Positions 57,118-64,000 of a stretch of DNA of 64,000 bases are shown one piece after another. The position numbers and the translations under genes are program-made. Positions within the stretch are counted from its first letter, which is position 1. The number at the start of each line of letters is the position of its first letter. Location: the NCBI RefSeq assembly GCF_902686445.1, contig NC_062222.1, forward strand, positions 135,477,035 to 135,541,034, in the 5' to 3' direction. Origin of the DNA: Sciurus carolinensis. Its lineage: Eukaryota; Chordata; Mammalia; Rodentia; Sciuridae. Below the pieces are notes generated by a model. The model searched no databases. It was not told where the DNA came from and saw only the letters and a program-made list of their open reading frames with translations.

Positions 57118-57542
57118 TGTTTTAGCCTGTTTTTTTGCTGCTGTGACTAAAAAGACACAATCAGAACAATTTTTGGAAAAGTTTATTTGAGGGCTCACAG
57201 TTTCAGAGGTCTTAGTCCATAGAAGACTGGCTCCATTCCTCAGGGCTCAAGGTGAGGCAGAACATCTTGGCAGAAGAATGTGGTAGAGAGAAGCAGCTCA
57301 CATCATCAGGAAACAGAGAGAGACTCCACCCACCAGATATAAATATATACCCCATAGCTTCCACCCCAGTGAATCAGTTCCTCCAGTCACAGCCAACCTG
57401 CCTCCAGTTATCACTCAGTTAATCCCATCAAGGGATTGAATCACTGATTAGGTTAAGGTTTTAACCCAGTCTTTTCTCTCCAAACCTTCTTACGTTGTCT
57501 CACATGTGAGCTTTTGGGGGAAACCACATCTAAATCATAACA
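57118..57542 (-). repeat. MaLR 5' LTR (minus-strand element)
   Basis: Plus-strand ends TGTTTTAGCCTG and AAATCATAACA. Confidence 0.8.
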
Positions 57543-60110
57543 TATCTATTCTTGAAAATACTTTTCTTTGTTCATTGAATTGCTTTGGCATCTGTGTGAA
57601 ATACCAGATGACTCATGAAAGTGGAAGCTCTTCTTTGGGACTCTGTTCTGTTCATTTGACCCCCTTCCTAATACTTGTGCAACTGTCAGGATATCTTAGT
57701 TACAATAGATTTCTGTTAAGTCCCAAATCAGATCATGTAAATCCTTCAAATTTATTATTTTGCCTTATTGTTTGGGGTATTTTAGATCTTTTGATTTTCA
57801 TAGAAATTTTGGATTTGCTTGTCAATTTCTACTGAGGTTATAGTTGTGGTTACATTGAATTTGTATACAAATTTAGACATAATTGATCATAGTGGTGAGT
57901 CCTATAATCAATGAACATGTTATGTCTCTTTGTTTCTATGTATCTCTATTTTTATTAAGTATTTACAATTTTATTTTAGTTATTTTTATTATTTTTAGGC
58001 AGTGGATTTATACTTTTTGGCATTAAGGTTTCTCTAAGTGGTTCATGAGTTTTTTTTTTTTTTTTACCTTGTTGTAATAGAATTGTTTTTCTCTTTTAAT
58101 ATTTTTTAGTTGTCAATGGACATTTATTTATTTATACGCAGTGCTGAGAATCCAACCCAATGCTTCACACGTGGTAGGCAAGCACTCTTCCACTGAGCCA
58201 CAACCCCAGCCTTGGAATGGTTTTAAATTTAAGTTTTCATTGTTTGCTACCAGTTGTAAAAATGCTATTGATTTTTTATCTTGATCTGAAATGTTGCTGA
58301 TTGATTGGTTGAGATACTTGTTTTGTAGTTTCCTGGATATTTTTTATGTCATCATGCTATCTATTGGAAAAGGTAGTTTTACCTATTTCCCTGATCTCTA
58401 TGCTTTTAAAATCTTTCCATTATTGTGATGGCCAAAACCTCCAGTCTGGTATTGAGAGGTCATGAATGAGAGCGTGTTTGTTCTTTTAGTAGAAAAACAC
58501 ATTCAACATTTCACTGTTACAGATGAAGTTATCTCTAGGTTGTCTTAAGATGCCCTCTGTCAGACTGGGGACCTCGTTTCTGGTGCTAGTTTGCTGGAAG
58601 TTTTTATACTGTCTGGTCATTAAATTCTATCAAATGCTTTTTCTGTATTTATGGAAATGATATTGTTCTCTTATTTTGTAACTGTAACAGATAATATTGA
58701 TTTTCAAAGTTTAGACCAACCTTGCATAATTCAGATTAATCTCACTTGGATATGGTATTTTATCCTTTTTATATATTGTTGATTTGACTCGCTTATATCT
58801 TATTGGAGAATTTTGCATTTTTTCCATAAGGATTATTAAGCTACAATTTCTTTATTTTTGTAATGTCTTTTGACAAATTTCTTTTTAGGATTGTATTAAT
58901 CTCATAAAATGAGATTTACACTTTTTGGCATTAAGATTTCTCTAAGTGGTTCATAAGTTGGTTTTTAAAATCTTAAAAATGAGATATTTTTCTTTTATAT
59001 TTTCTGAAAGAGTCTATGTAAGGTTAATGCTACTTCTTTGAATGTTTGATAGTATTTAGAAATTAAATCATCTGGATATTGAATTATCTATCTGGTAAGG
59101 CTTTTGACTTTAAAATCAACTTTAAAAATATATGTCTACTCAAATTTCCTGTTTTTCTCATTTATGTGAATTTTGATAAGTTGTTTTCAGGGAATTTATA
59201 AATTTTCTCTAGATTGTCAAATTCTTGGCAACAAATAATATTTGGCATAAAATAATTCATAATATTCTTAGGTTTAAAAATCCAATATAATCCCTTTAAT
59301 TTTGTGACATCTGTATTGGCAACTTCTCATTTATTTCTAATAGTACCAGTTATTGTATTTCTCTGATTTCTTGATGAGTTTATATTTTTAGCATTTCAAG
59401 GTGAAAAATTTTCAAGGTTTCATTGATTTTAGATATTTCTCTTATATAACATAAATATTTTAAGCTATAAATTTCCCTCTAAGTACTATCCATCCCCAAT
59501 TTATTTCACAGTCTGCTAAAGTCACACTTTATATAAAATGTAGAAGCCTTGTAGCTGGAGAGGACCATTACCATCCCATCAGCTTCTATACCATAGTTGT
59601 CAAATGTATTACATCTTCTTAATTTTAAAAATTTTCAATATAATGCTAGTGTTTTGCTTTAAAATGCATATGTATAACTATATCCAAACAATACAAATGC
59701 TCTTATATATAACAGTTAGAAAGCAGTCCTCGAGGTTTGGACGTTCTTTTATGAAGGTTGAAGTTCCATCTGGTATCGTTTCCTTTCAGTCTGAAGAATT
59801 TTCTGTAGTTTATTATGCAATGGAGTGCTCCTGTTAATCCATTTTCTTATTTTATCTTATCCGAAATGTGTTTATTTTAACTTCTTTCTTGAAGAATATT
59901 TGTGCTGGATGTACATTTTTTAGTTGACAGGTTTTTATTTTCTTTCATTTACTTTAAAGATTTTGTACCATTATGGCCATCCTCCCTGAGTCTGATGAGA
60001 AGCCATTGAATTTTGGATCAATAGTATCTGAGATATACTATGCTACTTTTGTCTTTCGCCTTTCAAAATTTTCCTTTAAGTTTTTTTTTTTTTTTTAAGT
60101 TTAAATATAA
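57543..60110 (-). mobile_element. Antisense L1/HAL1-like, right part
   Basis: Long AT-rich antisense LINE sequence (for example CTGTCAGACTGGGGACCTCG near 58557 and ATTCTATCAAATGCTTTTTC near 58624). Full of stops. Contains an ID SINE at 58100-58214. Confidence 0.75.
58100..58214 (-). mobile_element. ID-type SINE, antisense
   Basis: GCAGTGCTGAGAATCCAACC and CCACTGAGCCACAACCCCAG mark a reverse ID element like that at 54405-54548. Confidence 0.8.
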
Positions 60111-62185
60111 TATGACCAGGTGGAATTTTTTTTTGTTTGTGAAAGATGGTTTCTCTTTGCTTGGACTTCCCATGATTTCATTTATTTCAGTCATATTGAC
60201 CTTTATATCATGAAGCATTGTCATTTAGCTGTTGCCATGCTCCTTGTGCTAATTAGAGCATCCGGGTCGTTTAAACTACACTTGCACTGGTTGTCTTTCC
60301 TACTGAGAGTGGGCCACATTGTCCTGGTTCTTTACACAGCAAATACGTTGGGGTTGCATCCCAGGCATGGTGAATGTTAAGTTGTAGAAACTTTGGATTG
60401 TATTCCTTTTAAAAATATATTTTTAACCAACGGCTGAGTTGGTCAGACCAACACTGCACGCTCTTGCGTCCCGTGCAGGCACACAAGTCTCAGGCTTCTT
60501 CTGGTCTCTTCTAGCTGACTTCTTTCCATCTGTTTCCAGCAAGCAATGGGCAGACTTTATGTGCCACATTCAAGGTCGCTCTTCTCTGGATTTCTTAGAA
60601 GAATTTTAACCCAGTGAGCTTAGGAGTCTGCCCATGACCTCATGGACTGTGACTGAACTTAAACAGTAAGCAAGAAATCACGTGAAAATCCCACTGGACT
60701 TGAGATTTCATGGCTTGCGAAAACTCGAAGCCTCCCCTTTAATCTACGACGGAGTTGGCATCACCTGGAGGCTCATCAGCACTCACAGCGGTGCTTTTGG
60801 TCCTAAATGCTCGTACCTCTTCATGACATTTTACCAGATCTGCTCCATGACTTGGTAATTTTTTTAACTGCTAGAGCCTGCCGTCATCCCTTGAAAAATC
60901 TGTCTACCGTCTCTGCCCACATCTGTGATGCTGGTTGGCTGCTGTCCTGGCTCTCAGAACCTAGTCTAGACATAAAATGTCTTAACTCTATGGTCATAAT
61001 GGATCTTTTGAAAAATCCAAGCTTTCTAGACGGCCTGTTTTTATGTCGCCCTTAGGTTTAGCGATATCTTGACCACATGCATGTAATATACACAAATGTT
61101 CAGTATTTAGGATGAGGTTGGCTTTCTTTAAAGGAATAGAACAAAGCTTTGTTCCGATCAAAATCCCCAATGGTTTCTGCTCTTCATGGGGGAGACGGGC
61201 AAAGTCTACATGACTCTTATCAAACCAGAGTGCAGGTGGGCTAGCATCAGATGCAGAACACCATCCTCCTAAGAGCAAATGCACATCTGGGCTTTGCTTT
61301 CTGCCTCTGGCAGTCTTGATATCCGGCATTTATTAAGAGTTTTCAAGGAAGACGTTTCATTGTGAACGACAACAATAGCCCTGGTTATCAGGCAGGAGCA
61401 CATGTGAACTCGCAGAAATCTCATTTTACTCCTGAGCTGCGAGAAGTCCCTCCCAGTGTGGCACCAGAGTACTCAGCCTCAGGCAGGCTCTGCTTTCAGC
61501 ACCAATGATCTGGTGGCTGCTGTAACCCTTTCGCGACTGCATCCTGGATTATTGCAGCAGGGCAGAACAATTTCTCTACATCTGTTTGGGAACGGGACTG
61601 ATTCCGATCCGGGTGAGTTGTGGGTAACTGGGGACGCAAATCCACCTCTCTGGTGCTGGCTTTCCCACTGGGAGATGGAGGGGGCCGGGAGGACCACAGT
61701 GCACTGAGGGTGCTGCCTGCCCTGGACGCCCATCCCCTCCTCACCATGATAGTGTCCCTTCCTTCTAGGAACGCCTCCCTTGCTCTCTGTGGGTCCAGGG
61801 TGGCTGTCAGTCATGTGGCTCCCACTCACCCACTGAGACGGGCATGCAGTGCGTCCATGGAGTGTCCCCATGACCTACCCCCATCTGTGGCATCGGAGGG
61901 AAGGCTTATCTCTGCTTCCTGTGTGTGGCGCACTGTGAGGAAAGAGGTCTGCATTTGTTGGTGGCCCTCTTTGTCACCGTTGGGGAAGTTGAGGTTTATC
62001 TATAGAAGGAAAGAAAAGCAGAGAGGCAGAAACAGACGTGGGAGGCCGAGGGAGCCTGCTGGAGAGGCTCTGGCCGAGGAGAGGCAGTGTAGGCCTGGCT
62101 CTTCTGAGTTCTCCACCTTGGGGCCGCCTGGGGCTCCCCAGGACAGGCGCGCTGGAGACCTGGGCTCCTCCAGAAGCTCATTTTG
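60111..62185. other. Intron sequence, partly non-repetitive
   Basis: No exon recognised. The minus-strand 111-codon frame at 60994-61329 has no known motif and lies in a block that may be conserved for regulatory reasons. Confidence 0.4.
61000..61450. other. Candidate conserved non-coding element
   Basis: Non-repetitive block of balanced composition just beyond the large L1, open over 111 codons on the minus strand. Either a regulatory element or chance. Confidence 0.3.
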
Positions 62186-62300
62186 AGCGTACACGTACAC
62201 GCACACCCTACACGCACACACGCACACCCACCACGCGACACACAGACACATACATTCATGGGTGTGTACAGGCGCGTGCACACAGACACGCCTACACTCA
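62186..62300 (+). repeat. CA-rich degenerate microsatellite
   Basis: Interrupted ACAC/GCACAC units (CGTACACGTACACGCACACC and following). Confidence 0.8.
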
Positions 62301-64000
62301 GACGGGACCCGCCAGCTCCACACTGCTGCCACGGAGCCCTGCGACGGGTCACTGGCGAGGAAGAGCTGAGCTCACAGATTCCGAGGTTAGGGTCCCAGCC
62401 TGGGCAGCGCTGGCGTTCTGGGCTCCTGGTGAGGAAGGGCCTGGCGGGGCGGCAGCAGCAGTCACGTCCTGAACCAGGAAGCAGGTTGAGAGACCAAGGC
62501 CCGTGGGCTTCCCAGGCACTGCCCCCACCACCTCAGGACCTTCTACGAAGCCCACCTCTTTAGGTCCACACCACCTCCCAGTACCACCACCCTGGGTCCC
62601 AAACCTTTATATGTGGACCTTTAGGGGTCACTATCCATATTCAACCCAAAGCCCACACAGGCCCACCAAGCAGAATGTTGAGGTGCAGGCATGGGCGTGT
62701 GTCTAGCGTGCATCCCCCAGCCTGCTGGGCAGTGCGTGCGCAGACTCAGACACACTGGGTGTGGTGTGTCGTGGAGTGTGCCTGATTCACAGCACACACA
62801 ATGGAGGACAGAGGTGAGTAGAGTGGATGGAGAGCCTAACAGCAGCACACGGCAGGTAAGGGCAGGCTGCATGGCTGTGTCTCTTGCCTCTCCACCAGGG
62901 ACCGGGGGCATCCCCCACACCCCTGCTTGAGACGGGTTCCCAGGAGTCTCACTCTTATGCGCCACCCCCAGCCTCCTCCGGCCCTCTCTCTCCACCCTCT
63001 GGGGGCTCCTCCTGACCCTTTGATGGCTGAGCCAGCGGCAGCAAGCCAGGTAAAGAGGCACTGTGTGTCACCAACAGGGCTGGTTCTCGCCAAGGGACGA
63101 CTCCAGAGGGCACCTTCGGGAGCGCTCTGAGCAGCTTGCTTCAGGAGCGTCTTGCTTGATTGGCAAGTGGACCCTCTGCTTTAAGGGCTGCAGAGTTGAA
63201 GCAAAGTAAACACAGAGATGATTAAAATTCATGGACTAGCTGGAGGCTGGCTGCTCATTAAAGAGCCGAAAGTGACATGGAGTTATGTGATAATAGCTCA
63301 TGGTGTCCCTCAAAGGAAGATGCTGGGTAAAATTGAGCAGGAGCTGCAGAGATTACAATCCCGGGCACGACGCTGCCTTCTCATGCCTTGAGGACCCGTC
63401 ATGATCTGCTGTCTCGTTCCACACTGCCAGCCCTGCACGGCTGCGTGCAGATTCACAGGGAGAAAAATACTTGATTAATAGCAGACCAACCAATTTAGGG
63501 TCCAGACTGCAACAAATCCATTTAGGAATTAAGTGAGGATGAGATTTCACATATGCGTTTGTCTGTTTGAATGTTCAGGAAGAAATTGGCTTAGCAGGGT
63601 TTTTGTTCACTCCTTAAAGGTATTCTTTTGGAATCTTTTTCTTCTTTTAAGTCAGTGAGCCTCCCAGATAATAGCACAGTAGAATCCTCAGCAGGAGTTT
63701 GGGTTGGACAGTAGATGCTCATGGACGATTGTTCTGCCCTGGTGTTATTCTGGGTTCCTGTGTTGGTGTGGGGAATATGCTGACCAGGGTCCCTGATGCC
63801 ATGGAGCTATCAGCAGTGTGGGGACAGCCTCACCTCACTGAGAAGGGACCTTTAACTAAAACTTCACTGCTAAGAGGAAAATGGCAGGTGAAGATCTGGG
63901 CAGAGAGTGGTGCAGAGAAAAGCCCAGCAGAAGCAAAGGCCCTGCGGCAGGAGCAAGGTTAGCAACAGGCAGGCAGTAGCCATGTCCAGCACTGTGCCTG
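62301..64000. other. Intron sequence to window end
   Basis: GC-rich, no exon recognised. One candidate conserved block is listed separately. Confidence 0.4.
63195..63560. other. Candidate conserved non-coding element
   Basis: Non-repetitive AT-leaning block with motifs such as GATTAAAATTCATGG, CTGCTCATTAAAGAGC and TACTTGATTAATAGC (homeodomain-type cores) in a GC-rich area. Confidence 0.35.

Larger units (their letters stand above)
55195..57542 (-). mobile_element. Complete MaLR element, minus strand
   Basis: LTRs at about 55195-55642 and 57118-57542 flank internal sequence. Both end (plus strand) in ACCATAACA or ATCATAACA, i.e. minus-strand TGTTATGGTTTA or TGTTATGATTTA starts, as in the sense element at 6903. 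The internal region has minus-strand frames up to 168 codons but no retroviral motif. Inserted within the L1 at 54221-60110. Confidence 0.8.

Noticed and set aside
60994..61329. Minus-strand 111-codon frame as a gene
   Set aside because: No domain, no start or splice context. Kept only as a possible conserved block.

Overview
This is a stretch of mammalian nuclear genome, almost certainly from a squirrel-family rodent (Sciuridae: ground squirrel, marmot or tree squirrel). The basis is the interspersed repeats. They include ID-type and B1-like SINEs of the squirrel type (for example 33150-33368, 51483-51611, 54405-54548, 58100-58214), many antisense L1 pieces, MIRs, and MaLR LTR elements. The species call is inference; I could not search a database.

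Host coding content is very small: one 56-bp exon at 50443-50498 on the plus strand, with clean splice sites. It encodes the start of a protein-kinase domain (NFDHFQILRAIGKGSFGK, including the glycine-rich loop) of the STK32/YANK family. It is best read as exon 2 of STK32B, less likely STK32C. No exon 1 or exon 3 is visible, so the whole window would be intron sequence on both sides of this exon. A few non-repetitive, AT-leaning blocks (19690-19990, 38990-39440, 42215-42480, 61000-61450, 63195-63560) look like conserved non-coding elements.

The rest is a record of transposon activity. From left to right it holds: an LTR fragment whose core promoter lies in a perfect 150-bp tandem duplication (411-710); a sense L1 (1391-4450); an antisense L1 split by a complete MaLR element (6903-9212); a gammaretrovirus-type endogenous retrovirus (ERV; 12903-18939, minus strand) with a tRNA-Pro-type primer site; old L1 and MaLR fragments; and a young betaretrovirus/type-D ERV (24920-30641, minus strand). 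Next come an L1 carrying an inserted LTR (30746-33110), a MaLR in minus orientation (36294-38345), ancient LTR pieces (41816-42170, 44370-44760), the kinase exon, a large CCAT-type satellite (53585-54220), and an antisense L1 interrupted by a SINE and a full MaLR (54221-60110).

The type-D ERV is the most informative object. It has a perfect 6-bp target duplication and two 391-bp LTRs differing at about 5 positions. It also has a near-canonical tRNA-Lys primer site, a polypurine tract, and both expected -1 frameshift sites (GGGAAAC for gag-pro, GGATTTT for pro-pol). A constitutive-transport-element-like RNA export signal lies before the 3' LTR. A large internal deletion removed RNase H, integrase and the surface Env region and fused reverse transcriptase in frame to the Env transmembrane-subunit ectodomain. 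Gag is broken by a frameshift at an A8 run. The gammaretroviral ERV is older (LTRs about 4% different). It keeps an in-frame hydrophobic extension directly ahead of the Gag start, reminiscent of glycosylated Gag, then a gag-to-RT deletion junction and about 3-4 kb of AT-rich internal sequence with no recognisable retroviral genes.
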